Positions 1-9,582 of a stretch of 64,000 nt of DNA are shown in pieces. The notes below the pieces were generated by a model, which had not been told where the DNA came from, did not search any database, and was given only the letters and a program-made list of their open reading frames with translations. The translations under genes were made by a program, and so were the position numbers. How positions within the stretch are numbered: position 1 is the first letter of the stretch; every line of letters begins with the position of its first letter. The stretch is taken from contig CAZXLQ010000001.1 of assembly GCA_964641945.1 (NCBI GenBank), positions 14,798-78,797 on the forward strand, given 5' to 3'. This DNA comes from JADIYM01 sp964641945 (lineage in GTDB: Bacteria; Acidobacteriota; Blastocatellia; UBA7656; JADIYM01).

Positions 1-2
1 CT

Positions 3-707
3 ATGAGCCTGATCATCGGTCCGCCAGGAGCCGATTTGGGACCGGACGAGTTCATCCGCTCGCCATTGAGGATGGGCTGGTACTTTGCGCAGATCTTGGG
101 CAAGCAGAACGACCGTCCCATCGACGCGTACCGCGAGCGCGCTCGCGAGTTCATCGACAAGATCTTCGACAAGGAGGGCTTCGGCTGGTGCATCGTTGGC
201 GGCACGGCGAAGTGGGCACGGTTCTCAGGCCGGCAGCTTAGCAACCTAGATGTGCCGGCGATCCTGGGCCCGAACCACGTCCAAAACGATGTTCTTGCTG
301 GAGCCGACTTCGCAGAATCGCGTCTTGAATGGACGAACCTGTCTCATCTCGATCTGACAGGATGTGTGTTCGACCGAGCAAACACGACTCGCGCTTCATT
401 TCGCGGGGCGAGCCTTGAAGGCGCGAAGTTTGAGGGGGCCACCTGCGACCACACGGACTTTGCTGGGGCTAGGCTGGTTGGAACGTCGTTCGATTCGGCC
501 GACTGCACCGGCTCGGATTTCCAAAAAGCACAGCTAGCGGAAGCATTGTTTCGTGACGCCCGCGTCGACGGCGCAGACTTTCATCTCGCATCTGGAGGAC
601 AACGGGCGGTCTGGGAAGGTGCCAATCTAACCATAGCTCAGACACGTCAGCTCGAAGAACTGGGCCATGTTACGCACGAGTTTCTCGTGATGAGACGTGG
701 CGAATGA
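3..707 (+). CDS. Pentapeptide-repeat protein (possibly 5'-truncated by window edge)
   Basis: From about residue 95 to 210 the protein reads as consecutive A(D/N)LXX/AXFXX-type pentapeptides (for example ADFAES, LTGCVF, ASLEGAKFEGA, ADFHLA), which fold as a right-handed quadrilateral beta-helix in known families. The first 90 residues have no recognisable domain. The first ATG is at base 3, so the true start may lie outside the window. The stop overlaps the next start by 4 nt (ATGA). A second pentapeptide-repeat protein is at 57879-59273. Molecular role unknown; some family members mimic DNA, others are only scaffolds. Confidence 0.75.
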   Translation: MSLIIGPPGADLGPDEFIRSPLRMGWYFAQILGKQNDRPIDAYRERAREFIDKIFDKEGFGWCIVGGTAKWARFSGRQLSNLDVPAILGPNHVQNDVLAGADFAESRLEWTNLSHLDLTGCVFDRANTTRASFRGASLEGAKFEGATCDHTDFAGARLVGTSFDSADCTGSDFQKAQLAEALFRDARVDGADFHLASGGQRAVWEGANLTIAQTRQLEELGHVTHEFLVMRRGE

Positions 708-2155
708 ACTGGTCACCAGAACAGACCGCTTTCGTCCGCATGTGGTCCGCGGTTCTGCTTGCGTTCGGCAAAGCCGCGTTCGTTCGGGGAACCATCTCCG
801 ACGTCGTCGCTTGGTCGGAAGAGGGCGGCCCGAGAGACTACAGCATGCTCCGGGTGGCCTTTGTCGGCGATGGCATGAAGGTGGCCCGTGAGTTTGGCTA
901 CCTGAGCGCGGAGGAGGGCGAGAACCTGAATCTCGGAGCGACGGGGCCGATCTCCTACGTGGCAGCAAGACTCCTCGGGGCCAAGGACATGGCGAGGGAT
1001 CTGGGGCGAGACCGCATTGCCCTGGCAGACTTGCTCGACCGACTGTCTGGGCAGGCCGTCTACGAGTTTTGTGATGCCCACGGCATCGAGATGCCGTTCA
1101 CTGAAACCTCGATGAGGCTGATCGTCGAACCGGGCTACCCGTGGCCTGAAAATGACCGACCCGGGCTCGTCTACTGGTCGGCAAAGAAGCAGAAGCTGAT
1201 CAAACCAGAGCGTCCGGCCTGGCTCATCCCGGTCGAGGATCGAGACGCTCCAGGCAAGACCAAACTCGGCGTGAACCCCTGCTTGGTGTTTCCTCCAGAG
1301 AAGCGAGATCGCACGTGGCCGCTCTGGGGCCGCTCGGGGAAGCAAGACCTGATCGTCGCCCATTCGATGACGCTACTCGCAACACCTGATGCACCGTCCT
1401 TCCCGTTCTTGGGGCAGAAGTCGTACAAGCAGATCGACACGGCGATCGAGAACATCCGATCCTGCGGCGGCTTGCTCTTTCCATCGTTGTCGGTTGGAGA
1501 GATTCCAGCCTCCAACTTCGGTCCCATCACGCTCGTCGGGCACCTCGGGCTCGTCTTGGACGGCCTGAAGCCGTTCAAGGAACGCAGGACAGACATTACC
1601 TCCTGGGTCTACGAGCATGATGCCTGGACGGTTAGCACGGGCGAACTGATGCGCGACGTTGCGGTGCGCCTCTTCGATGAGCTGCATGGGCATGAGGACT
1701 ACGTGTATGGGCACAATATCTGGGCCATCGGTCCCCCATCTGAATGGTTCGGCGGTCCGACGCAGGGGAGCACGCCGCTGAGGACCGTCAGCGAGCTGGT
1801 GAGGGCGGCCAAGCGGCGGGGTTCGACGTTCAAGCGTGGCATGAGTCGCGAGGCGTTCATCGCAGCCAACGAGGCCGTCGCTGGAACGGCCGACAAGTAC
1901 GCGTACTGCGAGTCCAAGGGGCGGCGGGTGATCTCCCTCGACGAGTTCCCGGTCTTGGTGGCTCCGAATACGCTCGCAGATCAAGTCAGAACCTTCACAC
2001 GAGGCGTCGGATACTCCGGCGAGGTGGTTTTGCTGTCCGACGAGTTCGAGGTCGTGTCGAACGACATGTCGGACGATCGCGACTACCGTCTCTTCCAGTG
2101 GTCGTGGCTCGTGGCGGACGCGGTGAAGCGGCTCGCGAAGCCGATGGAGATCTGA
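704..2155 (+). CDS. Conserved-looking hypothetical protein, 483 aa
   Basis: Long open frame coupled to the upstream gene by ATGA and 3 nt from the next gene. No domain recognised. Composition is that of a soluble globular protein: no signal peptide, no membrane segment, several aromatic-rich stretches (PGYPWPENDRPGLVYW near residue 148). Its place between a pentapeptide-repeat and a PcfJ-like protein suggests one transcription unit. Function unknown. Confidence 0.75.
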   Translation: MNWSPEQTAFVRMWSAVLLAFGKAAFVRGTISDVVAWSEEGGPRDYSMLRVAFVGDGMKVAREFGYLSAEEGENLNLGATGPISYVAARLLGAKDMARDLGRDRIALADLLDRLSGQAVYEFCDAHGIEMPFTETSMRLIVEPGYPWPENDRPGLVYWSAKKQKLIKPERPAWLIPVEDRDAPGKTKLGVNPCLVFPPEKRDRTWPLWGRSGKQDLIVAHSMTLLATPDAPSFPFLGQKSYKQIDTAIENIRSCGGLLFPSLSVGEIPASNFGPITLVGHLGLVLDGLKPFKERRTDITSWVYEHDAWTVSTGELMRDVAVRLFDELHGHEDYVYGHNIWAIGPPSEWFGGPTQGSTPLRTVSELVRAAKRRGSTFKRGMSREAFIAANEAVAGTADKYAYCESKGRRVISLDEFPVLVAPNTLADQVRTFTRGVGYSGEVVLLSDEFEVVSNDMSDDRDYRLFQWSWLVADAVKRLAKPMEI

Positions 2156-2158
2156 CCC

Positions 2159-3529
2159 ATGCTACTCGAAGACGCGACATCGAAGGAACAGGTAGAGGCG
2201 GCACTCGCGGCCGGAGATGAGGAGCTACGCGAAGACATCAACGAGCAGTTGTCGGTCGCCAAGAGGCGATGGGAGCAAGACGGCTACGCTTGCGAGACAG
2301 AGGAATGGAGCTTCTCCGAGTGGGGGACCGACAACGAAGTGTTTGCAGAGGAGATCGTCAAGCAGAGCCCGCAGCGATTCGACCTCTCTGAGGTGCCTAT
2401 CAAGTCCGTCCTGGACGCCGTCAACTACCAGATCGGCCGCGTTCGCTCAGGGATCTTTCACCTCTACGATCGGCCTCGCTACTCATCTGTTGGGTTTCAC
2501 TACTCAGTCGAACTCGAAATGTATTGCCGCTTTGACTCGTCAGACGCTCCGAAGGGTGCGGAGTACATTCCGGAAGACATCGCGAAAGAGTTCTGGGAAG
2601 ATCTTGGATACGGCGTCGAGTGGGAGAGAACGGACCGCATTGGTGAGAACTTCGGCTACCGACGAGACTCTGGTGAGTCGGTGGACATCTACATTACGGA
2701 GGAGGACTTCGACGAGTTCTGCCGTGACATCCGAAGCGAGTACATTCGCTCAGTCCGAAAGGAAAAGCCGAAGGACGTCGTCCCACTGTTTCTCAGCTCG
2801 CTGAAGGGCTATTCGAGCGACTTGTACAACAAGCTGGTGGCCAAGAAGTTCTCCAAGGACGTTCTTCTGAAGCTCGCCGACTGGTGGTACGAAACAGAAG
2901 AGAACGGCGAGGACCCGTCTGAGATGCTCAAGAGCTGCATCGACGATCCACACGAAGGCGAAGAGCGTGAGGTGGTGGCGACCTTCTCGAAGGAGGAGAT
3001 TCGCTCCATGGGCATCACCAGCGGCCCGCTGCTCGAAGAGGCTCCGTGGACGCTCGTGAAGCTGCTTCCTCCTTCGGACACGTGCATGGAAAGCGTCTTT
3101 CTCGGCCACTGCGTTGGCGAACCGGATCGAGGCTACAATGACGCGATCGAGCGCGGAGAGATTGAGATCTGGTCACTCCGCTCTCGCTTCGGAAAGCCGC
3201 GCTTCACGCTGGAGGTGGACACCGACTTCTACAATGAGTCGGTTCCAATCGTTGACGGAAGGCCGATGACCGATGGAGATCGGGCCAACACCATCAAGCA
3301 GATCAAGGGCAAAGGCAACCGCACGCCTGGCTACGAACGAGCGAACCTACGAGGACCCGAAGTTCGGTTCCCAGATGAGGTCATCTTCTGGAGGCAAGTC
3401 TTCAAAGACATCGGCGTCGATCCGGAAGGGGTCGATGACTTCGACGCCGCGCGAGACGTGCCAGCGCTCGAAAGGAATGTGAGCCGCAACGCAACGAGGA
3501 GCTTCGACGAACCGTACGAGCCGATGTGA
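2159..3529 (+). CDS. PcfJ-like protein, 456 aa
   Basis: The C-terminal third carries the PcfJ-type signature LGHCVGEPDRGYNDAIERG followed by IWSLRSRFGKPRFTLEV, starting near residue 314. The protein at 57879-59273 has the equivalent SHCVGTYCEAVEHGD...YSLRDPDGVPYVTMEW. PcfJ-like proteins occur on conjugative plasmids and phages; their biochemical role is not established. The N-terminal 300 residues are acidic and unrecognised. No membrane segment. The family call rests on the motif only. Confidence 0.6.
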   Translation: MLLEDATSKEQVEAALAAGDEELREDINEQLSVAKRRWEQDGYACETEEWSFSEWGTDNEVFAEEIVKQSPQRFDLSEVPIKSVLDAVNYQIGRVRSGIFHLYDRPRYSSVGFHYSVELEMYCRFDSSDAPKGAEYIPEDIAKEFWEDLGYGVEWERTDRIGENFGYRRDSGESVDIYITEEDFDEFCRDIRSEYIRSVRKEKPKDVVPLFLSSLKGYSSDLYNKLVAKKFSKDVLLKLADWWYETEENGEDPSEMLKSCIDDPHEGEEREVVATFSKEEIRSMGITSGPLLEEAPWTLVKLLPPSDTCMESVFLGHCVGEPDRGYNDAIERGEIEIWSLRSRFGKPRFTLEVDTDFYNESVPIVDGRPMTDGDRANTIKQIKGKGNRTPGYERANLRGPEVRFPDEVIFWRQVFKDIGVDPEGVDDFDAARDVPALERNVSRNATRSFDEPYEPM

Positions 3530-3538
3530 GGTGGAACA

Positions 3539-3889
3539 GTGCGGGTGCCTTCACCAGAGAGAAGCGTCGTCCTGGAGCTGTACCGGCCGTCGTTGGTCAC
3601 CAGAGAGTTCGAGCTTGCTGCGTCTGCTCAGTGCTTTTCTGTAGCCGAGGCTCATCGAGTCATCCGAGCCAACCGAGGGGCAGACCTAGCGATCGTGACG
3701 TGGCGCGAGAAGCGCTGGTCCTGGCTTCGCGTTGGAAACGATTGGCGACGCATCCCGCTCTGGTCCGTGCAGGACGTGCCCTATACGACGCAGGTGCGGG
3801 TCACCGTGACGCGGCGGCCAGAATCCGAGCACCTGAGCTACGGTGACCTGGACGCGTATGTGCTCGCCAAGTTCAAGCGAAGGCGGTAG
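3539..3889 (+). CDS. Hypothetical protein, 116 aa
   Basis: GTG start 9 nt after the preceding stop. Small, basic at the C terminus (KFKRRR), two WxW-like stretches (EKRWSWLRVGNDWRR). No family recognised. Likely same operon as the flanking genes. Confidence 0.6.
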   Translation: MRVPSPERSVVLELYRPSLVTREFELAASAQCFSVAEAHRVIRANRGADLAIVTWREKRWSWLRVGNDWRRIPLWSVQDVPYTTQVRVTVTRRPESEHLSYGDLDAYVLAKFKRRR

Positions 3890-3906
3890 GTGCGTTCGAT
3901 GAGCTG

Positions 3907-6759
3907 ATGTGCGAGGATCTGACCCACATGTCGGGCTACGACTCCGCCATCGAAGTCGGGAAACCACCCCTCACCTGTCCGCTTACGGGTGAACCACTGC
4001 ATACCCGGACCGAGGTCGAGAGGGGTATCAGCGACGAGGCTTGGGCCAAGCAGTTCGAGAACCCGAAGGTGCGACTCGGACCCGTCAGCCGAGAGAAGAT
4101 GGAGGAGGCCATCGCGCTGGCTCCAGAACCGCTCAAGAAGGCCTGGGAGCCTTTGCTGGGCCGCCAACACGGGCTCGACAGCGACGACACCAGGGCCGCC
4201 ATGGTGGTCACTGGCCTGCGGGTCGCCTCGATGGCCATTTCGTACGGTTCCGATGCCAACAGAACGACGGTTTTGCGGGTGGATTCGGCGATGTTGGCGG
4301 TCGTCGTGGTTCAGAACTTCGCGAAAGCGGCTGGCTGGACCAATGTCGCGCAGGGACTGAACAACCGGTTCCACCGAGAGCTGCGGAGCGGGATCTTGCG
4401 CATGAAGGAACGCGCCGGGCGTCCTGGAACGCTCGGGATCCACGCTCCTTTCGATCAGCAGTGGAACGATCTCTGCCGAGCCAACCGCAACCTCTTCTTC
4501 GACCAGGAGAAGGAGGGGTCGCTTTTCTGGAGGTACTTCCACGAGAGCGATCTTCGCTACGTTGTGAATCTGCTTCAGTCCGCGTTTGGCGACGCTCTCA
4601 TCGAAACCCAGGAGGGCAAGCTCCTACTGCTTCCCTCAATGCCGCTACCAGCGCTGCCCAAGGCCGCGGAACGTCACGTCCCCAAGGGACCGAGGGCGAC
4701 GAACGAGATCCACAAGATCGACCCAGCCATTGACGCCCTCCGTGTCGGCGACAAGGTCGTACTGCCGGATGGGACCGAGTCGATCATCCAGTTCATCGAC
4801 GGACGAAAGTCGAAAATCGGCGTCGCTGACAAGCGCGGTCCACGGAACAGTTACACCTGGTTCGGCTTCGTCGAGATCGAAACCGTGAACGGGAAGAAGG
4901 TCGCCGAAGAGCTGTACCGGCAACGCGTGCAGCAAGCGACCAGGGACGGCTACCCGGAAAGCGTGGTCGCCCCGACGAAGATGCCGCCGAAGATCCCTGC
5001 TGGTGCTCAACTCAAGTCGAACCAGCTCGCCAATCTGGACTTCATCGAAACGCGTCGTCGGGTCATCGTGGCCGATGAGCCGGGACTCGGGAAGACGATC
5101 AGCGCTCTACTCGCCATCGAGACGCCGGCCATCATCGTGTGTCCGGCCCACCTCAAAGCCAACTGGGTGAGCGAAACGACCAAGTGGCGACCAGATCTCA
5201 ACCTTCTTGCCGTCTCAGGCGGCAAAACGCCAGAGCTGAAGGCGATCCGCAACGCCGACACGATCCTCATCAACTACGAAATCGTCGAGCCGCACCTGGA
5301 GTGGCTCATGCAGTTTCGTCCGAAAACGATCGTCGCCGACGAAGCCCACTACCTGAAGACGCTGACAGTCGAGCGTGACAAGGAAGGCTTCTTCAAGCCG
5401 GCCGACGACAGCAGCATCCGCGCGTCGGCGTTCTACCGGCTGCACTTCGCCGCACCCAAGCTCGTCCTGCTTACGGGCACCCCATTGCTGAACCGCGTCA
5501 AGGAACTGTTCCCGCTGCTCCACATGGTCGACAGCCGAGAATGGAGCAACCAGAAGGAATTCCAGAAGAAATACTGTGCCGCCGGCTATTCGGTGAAAGG
5601 CGGCAGGCAGATTTGGGACGCCAACGGCCGGTCCAACACCCAAGAGCTGCACGAGAAGATCAAAGGCAAGTACATGATCCGCCACACCAAGGCGGACATC
5701 CTGACCGAGCTGCCTCCCAAGACCCGTCGAACCGTGGAGCTGCCCCTCGACCCGGTCACCGCCAAGGTCTACCAGGAGATGCAGGAAGACTTCATTGCGT
5801 GGCTGGAACGCCAAGAGGGCGGTCGAAAGCGTGTCGAGCGAGCTATGCGAGCCGAGGTTCTCGTGCGGCTCACGGCTTTGAGACGAACCTCAGCTTTCGG
5901 GAAAGCTCCCGCTCTCGCACTCGTCATCCGCGACTTCTTCGCTTCGACAGCCGGCACCCGCCCTCTCGTCGTGATGGGAGTTTTCAAGGAGCCGCTTCTT
6001 CGCCTGGCCCGCTTCATCGAGAAGTTCAACCAGGAGTTCGAGCAGGCGAACGCGACGCCTGGTGCCGACACAGACATCCCGAGGCAGATCCGCTACGCGA
6101 TGTACACCGGCGCCGAGACGCCGAAACAACGCGCAAAGACGGTCGAGGAGTTCCAGTCGGGAAACATCGACGTGGTCTTCTATTCGATCCCGCTTGGCAC
6201 CGGCACCACTCTGACCGCATCCAGCGACGTGTTCTTCATCGAGCGCCTCTGGCGACCATCCGACCAAGTCCAAGCCGAGGACCGTGTGCATCGCATCGGG
6301 CAGAGCAAAGGCGTCATGATCACCTACTACGACGCCACCGGCACTGTCGACACGAAGATGGGGATGCTCCTGCTCGACAAGACCGACGCAGCGGCCGAGG
6401 TCATCGACGGGCTTCAGCTCTCGCGCAACGAGTCGCTTGCGCTCGTCTACGGAGAGATGACGGCAGGGCTTCGGAAGGGGTTTGCCGGTTCTTCGTTCGA
6501 GGAGATGACGGCAAGCGACATCCTGGACGAGGCGTATGCTGCGTCGATCGACCTCGACAGGCAGATCATGAACGCCGACGGCGCTCAAGAAGTGGACGAA
6601 GACCAGGTTCTAGCCGACGTGCGCCGCCAGTTGAAGGAGATCGAAGCCCGTGAGAAGGCTCGGGCGGTCAAGAAGAACCGCCACGCGACCGACCGTGACG
6701 AAATGATCGTCATGAACGGATGGGACGAGCCCATCTACTTGCTGCACGACGAAGACTGA
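3907..6759 (+). CDS. SNF2-family DNA-dependent ATPase / helicase, about 950 aa
   Basis: Two-lobed SF2 ATPase. Motif I DEPGLGKT near residue 392, motif II DEAH near 478, motif III LLTGTPLLNR, and in the second lobe RLWRPSDQVQAEDRVHRIGQ near 785-799, the SNF2 motif VI. These translocate on double-stranded DNA and remodel protein-DNA complexes; phage versions are suggested to act in replication, recombination or transcription. The first 380 residues are unrecognised. The alternative ATG at 3928 has a better placed GAGGA ribosome site. A strong hairpin follows the stop. Confidence 0.93.
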   Translation: MCEDLTHMSGYDSAIEVGKPPLTCPLTGEPLHTRTEVERGISDEAWAKQFENPKVRLGPVSREKMEEAIALAPEPLKKAWEPLLGRQHGLDSDDTRAAMVVTGLRVASMAISYGSDANRTTVLRVDSAMLAVVVVQNFAKAAGWTNVAQGLNNRFHRELRSGILRMKERAGRPGTLGIHAPFDQQWNDLCRANRNLFFDQEKEGSLFWRYFHESDLRYVVNLLQSAFGDALIETQEGKLLLLPSMPLPALPKAAERHVPKGPRATNEIHKIDPAIDALRVGDKVVLPDGTESIIQFIDGRKSKIGVADKRGPRNSYTWFGFVEIETVNGKKVAEELYRQRVQQATRDGYPESVVAPTKMPPKIPAGAQLKSNQLANLDFIETRRRVIVADEPGLGKTISALLAIETPAIIVCPAHLKANWVSETTKWRPDLNLLAVSGGKTPELKAIRNADTILINYEIVEPHLEWLMQFRPKTIVADEAHYLKTLTVERDKEGFFKPADDSSIRASAFYRLHFAAPKLVLLTGTPLLNRVKELFPLLHMVDSREWSNQKEFQKKYCAAGYSVKGGRQIWDANGRSNTQELHEKIKGKYMIRHTKADILTELPPKTRRTVELPLDPVTAKVYQEMQEDFIAWLERQEGGRKRVERAMRAEVLVRLTALRRTSAFGKAPALALVIRDFFASTAGTRPLVVMGVFKEPLLRLARFIEKFNQEFEQANATPGADTDIPRQIRYAMYTGAETPKQRAKTVEEFQSGNIDVVFYSIPLGTGTTLTASSDVFFIERLWRPSDQVQAEDRVHRIGQSKGVMITYYDATGTVDTKMGMLLLDKTDAAAEVIDGLQLSRNESLALVYGEMTAGLRKGFAGSSFEEMTASDILDEAYAASIDLDRQIMNADGAQEVDEDQVLADVRRQLKEIEAREKARAVKKNRHATDRDEMIVMNGWDEPIYLLHDED

Positions 6760-6767
6760 AAAAGGTG

Positions 6768-6806
6768 ACGGGCTCGACGCCGGGGGGGAGATGCAGTCGA
6801 GCCCGT
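6768..6806. terminator. Hairpin downstream of the SNF2 gene
   Basis: An 11-bp perfect inverted repeat (ACGGGCTCGAC ... GTCGAGCCCGT) with a 17-nt G-rich loop lies 9 nt after the SNF2 stop, between convergent transcription units. No U-tract follows, so it may be a bidirectional or Rho-assisted terminator or an RNA-stabilising hairpin. Confidence 0.55.
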
Positions 6807-6888
6807 CTGGCAAGCGCCCGTGCGCCTTTCAGCACGCCGCCGGCCGTGAGGTGGAACCATAGACGCACTGCCGCCGGATGTCCAGCGA

Positions 6889-7212
6889 CTACGTCGTCTT
6901 GCGGGCGATCCGAAGCAAGATCAGGTACCCGAGCAAGTCCTGCACGACGTCCTCTCCAGCAGCTTGTCCGCGAGAAAGTCGCGAGAGCTTGTCGTCGATG
7001 CGGACGAGAATCTGTTCCTCGATCGACGCCTTCGAGAATACGCGAACCGGTTGAAGCGCGCTGTTGCCGTAGGCCGCGTTCTTTTCCATCAGCATCGAGG
7101 CGAGGCGGAGGCATTCCATGACGATGTCGAATCCCATCGGAGACGTGCTGAGCTTCGGCAACACCTCCTTTTGAAACTTGGCTTCCAGTTCCAGCTTTCG
7201 TCCTTCGGTCAT
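6889..7212 (-). CDS. Nmad1/DUF1599-like protein, 107 aa
   Basis: The pattern MEKNAAYGNSALQPVRVFSK followed by IRIDDKLSRL-type and EDVVQDLLGYLILLRI matches, as far as I recall, the DUF1599 / nucleotide-modification-associated domain 1 family common in phages, thought to act in modified-nucleotide metabolism. Start ATG overlaps the upstream stop (ATGA). Last gene of the leftward 6.9-10.7 kb run. Confidence 0.6.
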   Translation of the reverse strand: MTEGRKLELEAKFQKEVLPKLSTSPMGFDIVMECLRLASMLMEKNAAYGNSALQPVRVFSKASIEEQILVRIDDKLSRLSRGQAAGEDVVQDLLGYLILLRIARKTT

Positions 7213-7472
7213 GGCGCTTCTCCGAGTGCGAACGTCTCACCAGCTTGTGTGAGACGGTAGCCGTAGAACGCTGGTTCGACCAGACCATCTCGTTCCGCCA
7301 AACGCAACATCGCGGCTGCACTGGCACGCAGCGCGTTGCGACGCTGTGGCGTTGCATTCTTCCACGTAGTCCAAAATCGCTCGGCGAGCACCTCTGGTGT
7401 GGCTCCCAATCCGGCTGGGCCAGCGCCGCTGTTCAAGAGGATGATCACCACCTTCAGGAACACCTGCGTCAT
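7209..7472 (-). CDS. Small hypothetical protein, 87 aa (possible winged helix)
   Basis: The start MTQVFLKVV is chosen because its ATG overlaps the upstream stop (ATGA), as in the neighbours. Residues 45-85 (RRNALRASAAAMLRLAERDGLVEPAFYGYRLTQAGETFAL) look like a winged-helix C-terminal half ending in YRLTQAG. Function unknown. Confidence 0.6.
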   Translation of the reverse strand: MTQVFLKVVIILLNSGAGPAGLGATPEVLAERFWTTWKNATPQRRNALRASAAAMLRLAERDGLVEPAFYGYRLTQAGETFALGEAP

Positions 7473-7762
7473 CCTCGACGGTTTCTTTCCATCTGCTTCC
7501 ATCGGTTCTTCTTGTCCTCTTTCCGCTGCTTCTTGTTCTTTTCGCTCTCGATGATTCGGTTGGGATCGTGCTCTGCACAGTACCACCTAGTAACACCCTG
7601 GTGATCAACCCGTTCTCGATGCCCTGGTCGACCACAGGTCTCCCACAGCCAACGGAACGGGTGCCCAGCGCAACGAGGCTGCTCGGGTGGCGACGGATCC
7701 GGATGGCCAAGCCGTCGAAGCGTCTCGCGACATCGCTTGTCCGTCTTCTTGTCTGCAATCAC
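7469..7762 (-). CDS. Small Cys/His protein with Lys/Arg-rich tail, 97 aa
   Basis: GTG start overlapping the upstream stop (GTGA). Contains CAGHPFRWLWETCGRPGHRE...RWYCAEHDP, a probable metal site, followed by a strongly charged KNKKQRKEDKKNRWKQ tail. No family recognised. Confidence 0.55.
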   Translation of the reverse strand: MIADKKTDKRCRETLRRLGHPDPSPPEQPRCAGHPFRWLWETCGRPGHRERVDHQGVTRWYCAEHDPNRIIESEKNKKQRKEDKKNRWKQMERNRRG

Positions 7763-8034
7763 GACTCCAACTCCCTCAGAGCCTCCACAAGACCATCTTC
7801 GGCCAGCGAAGCGCGATGGCAACGATCGCAGAAGCCCATGCGTCTGTAATGGTTCGGGCAGTCCTCGGTGTCACGCCAGAACGCCGCCGCTTCTGCGACC
7901 GCCTCCAGCGCTGCAACCCGCTCGGCGCTCGGCGGTAGCCTAGCTGAACCACGAACCTGCGCTCGGTAGCACGGACGACAGCGTTTCGACCCGGGATCGA
8001 CCAAGCGCTTGCCGCACTCACGACAGTCGCTCAC
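7759..8034 (-). CDS. Double zinc-ribbon-like small protein, 91 aa
   Basis: GTG start overlapping the upstream stop. Two CxxC pairs: CRECGKRLVDPGSKRCRPC and CPNHYRRMGFCDRC, typical of treble-clef or zinc-ribbon folds. Unknown function; many such small zinc proteins occur in this element. Confidence 0.6.
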   Translation of the reverse strand: MSDCRECGKRLVDPGSKRCRPCYRAQVRGSARLPPSAERVAALEAVAEAAAFWRDTEDCPNHYRRMGFCDRCHRASLAEDGLVEALRELES

Positions 8035-8648
8035 GGGATCGGGTCCTTGGGCTTCGGTTCGCGCTTCCACAGGCGCACCCATCGCTCGACGACAGCGTCT
8101 ACCTTTGCTGTTGCCCACTCGTTTACCGCGTTGTGACGAGACGTTCCGTCTAGACGACGCTGCGCTTCCCAACGAGCCACATCATGATGTGCATAGGTCT
8201 CGTATAGAACCCGCCCGAGGAGTCGCGTCATGGCACTGACAGCCCGATCGACCTGGTGCTCTGCCGCAACCTTCATCGCGAGTCCTACGGTCAGTTTCTC
8301 TGGAGCGTCTCCGACATCGGTCGACGCGGCGTTGGAGGCGAATGGCATGTAGATCCCACTGCCGTTGTCCAGATCTGACACACCAAGCCGCTGGATAATA
8401 GCCCTACGCACCTCTGCCTTCGCCCACATGACAGTGTCAGGCCATTCGTCGACCAATCGCTCGACTAGAAGCATCTTCGCCCGTCGCTGCGCCTTCGATC
8501 TGCGCCCGAGGAGATCCGACACTTCGTTCTGGCTCACCGTGTTGTCGTCCACCAGAGCGTCCAGCATCTCGCTGTCTGCCGCCTGTGGCCCGAAAATACC
8601 GCCCGAAGTGAAGAGGCCTCCGGTAATACCGCTGTCGTCGTCGCTCAT
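8031..8648 (-). CDS. Hypothetical protein, 205 aa
   Basis: Begins MSDDDSGITGGLFTSGGIFG, then a mainly helical body with basic stretches (GRRSKAQRRAKMLLVERL). No domain recognised. Coupled on both sides by 4-nt overlaps. Confidence 0.6.
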   Translation of the reverse strand: MSDDDSGITGGLFTSGGIFGPQAADSEMLDALVDDNTVSQNEVSDLLGRRSKAQRRAKMLLVERLVDEWPDTVMWAKAEVRRAIIQRLGVSDLDNGSGIYMPFASNAASTDVGDAPEKLTVGLAMKVAAEHQVDRAVSAMTRLLGRVLYETYAHHDVARWEAQRRLDGTSRHNAVNEWATAKVDAVVERWVRLWKREPKPKDPIP

Positions 8649-8947
8649 GCGTCGAGCCCTCGAAGCTTGGTGTACTGCGACTTGAGTTCCTCGTGCTGCC
8701 GAACCGCGTCATCGTACGCGTCCCGAGCCGCGAGCAGGTCGTAGACCAGCGGCTCGACCACGCGCGGAGGAGGCGGCACTCGAAGTCGGCCGGCCGGCGT
8801 CTCCTGGAACATCGGTTTCGTCCTGTCGTAGAAAACCTTCTCCGCTTCAGCCCACTTCAACTTGGTCGCCCGAACGTCTTGCTGGGCCAGCTCAACCTGG
8901 TCGTAGAGCGCCTGCTCCTCCGACGTTCTCTTCCTCTTCGGGTTCAC
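8645..8947 (-). CDS. Small coiled-coil protein, 100 aa
   Basis: GTG start overlapping the upstream stop. Mostly long helix (SEEQALYDQVELAQQDVRATKLKWAEAEKVF) with a proline break (RVPPPPRVVEPL) and a second helix. Unknown role. Confidence 0.6.
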   Translation of the reverse strand: MNPKRKRTSEEQALYDQVELAQQDVRATKLKWAEAEKVFYDRTKPMFQETPAGRLRVPPPPRVVEPLVYDLLAARDAYDDAVRQHEELKSQYTKLRGLDA

Positions 8948-9138
8948 CGTTTCCTCCTCTCGAACGCCTCGACGTGCCTGAGGCACTCGGGACAGGTTGG
9001 TCTTCTGCGGTCGTAGCCGCGATTGAACTCGGCCCAGATCCCACACGAAGTGTACGCTCCGCCTCGGTGGATCTGCGGGGGCGATGCCTGTTCCTGGGTC
9101 AAGTGCCAAACGTCGCTCACGAGAACGCACTGGTACAT
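8944..9138 (-). CDS. Small zinc-finger-like protein, 64 aa
   Basis: Contains CGIWAEFNRGYDRRRPTCPECLRHVEAFERR; the CPEC pair near the C terminus is a plausible zinc knuckle half. Same leftward operon. Confidence 0.5.
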   Translation of the reverse strand: MYQCVLVSDVWHLTQEQASPPQIHRGGAYTSCGIWAEFNRGYDRRRPTCPECLRHVEAFERRKR

Positions 9139-9141
9139 CGA

Positions 9142-9582
9142 TCAGGGCTCCGACACCAGCCGCAACAATGTCTCTTCCACGGTCTCATCGTCTCTCGCGT
9201 ATTCGGTGAAGAAAGAGACGTACATCGCTGAGCCAGACCATTTCCTGCGGTTCCGCTCCAAAAGGATGATCAAGCGGTGTTGCCAGAAATCGCGACGGGT
9301 CCACGTGTGTCGGAGGTTGATGTCTGGCAGAACAGATCGCAGATGCGCCCAACTCCTCCGAAGACGCCGTCCTGATCCATCTCGGGCGGACGGCAGCCAA
9401 GGATCTTCATTGCGTTCTCCGCTATTGTCATTGCTACCAGACAGTCGATGAACAGCATCGCACGCTCGCCGGTATACCTCCCATAGCGTTTCACCTTCGC
9501 CGGTCAGAAGCTCGAACGCATCCTTTCGTTGAGCCAGCGACGCAGCGCGCTGCTTCTTCTTCGCTCTGCTCGTTGAACTCAT
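9142..9582 (-). CDS. Hypothetical basic protein, 146 aa
   Basis: Starts MSSTSRAKKKQRAASLAQRKDAFELL. No domain recognised. Start overlaps the stop of the DUF2493-like gene upstream. Confidence 0.55.
   Translation of the reverse strand: MSSTSRAKKKQRAASLAQRKDAFELLTGEGETLWEVYRRACDAVHRLSGSNDNSGERNEDPWLPSARDGSGRRLRRSWAHLRSVLPDINLRHTWTRRDFWQHRLIILLERNRRKWSGSAMYVSFFTEYARDDETVEETLLRLVSEP

Noticed and set aside
1373..1984. Long minus-strand open frames opposite the 704-2155 gene
   Set aside because: Shadow frames of a GC-rich gene; no start signals, and they cross coupled plus-strand genes.
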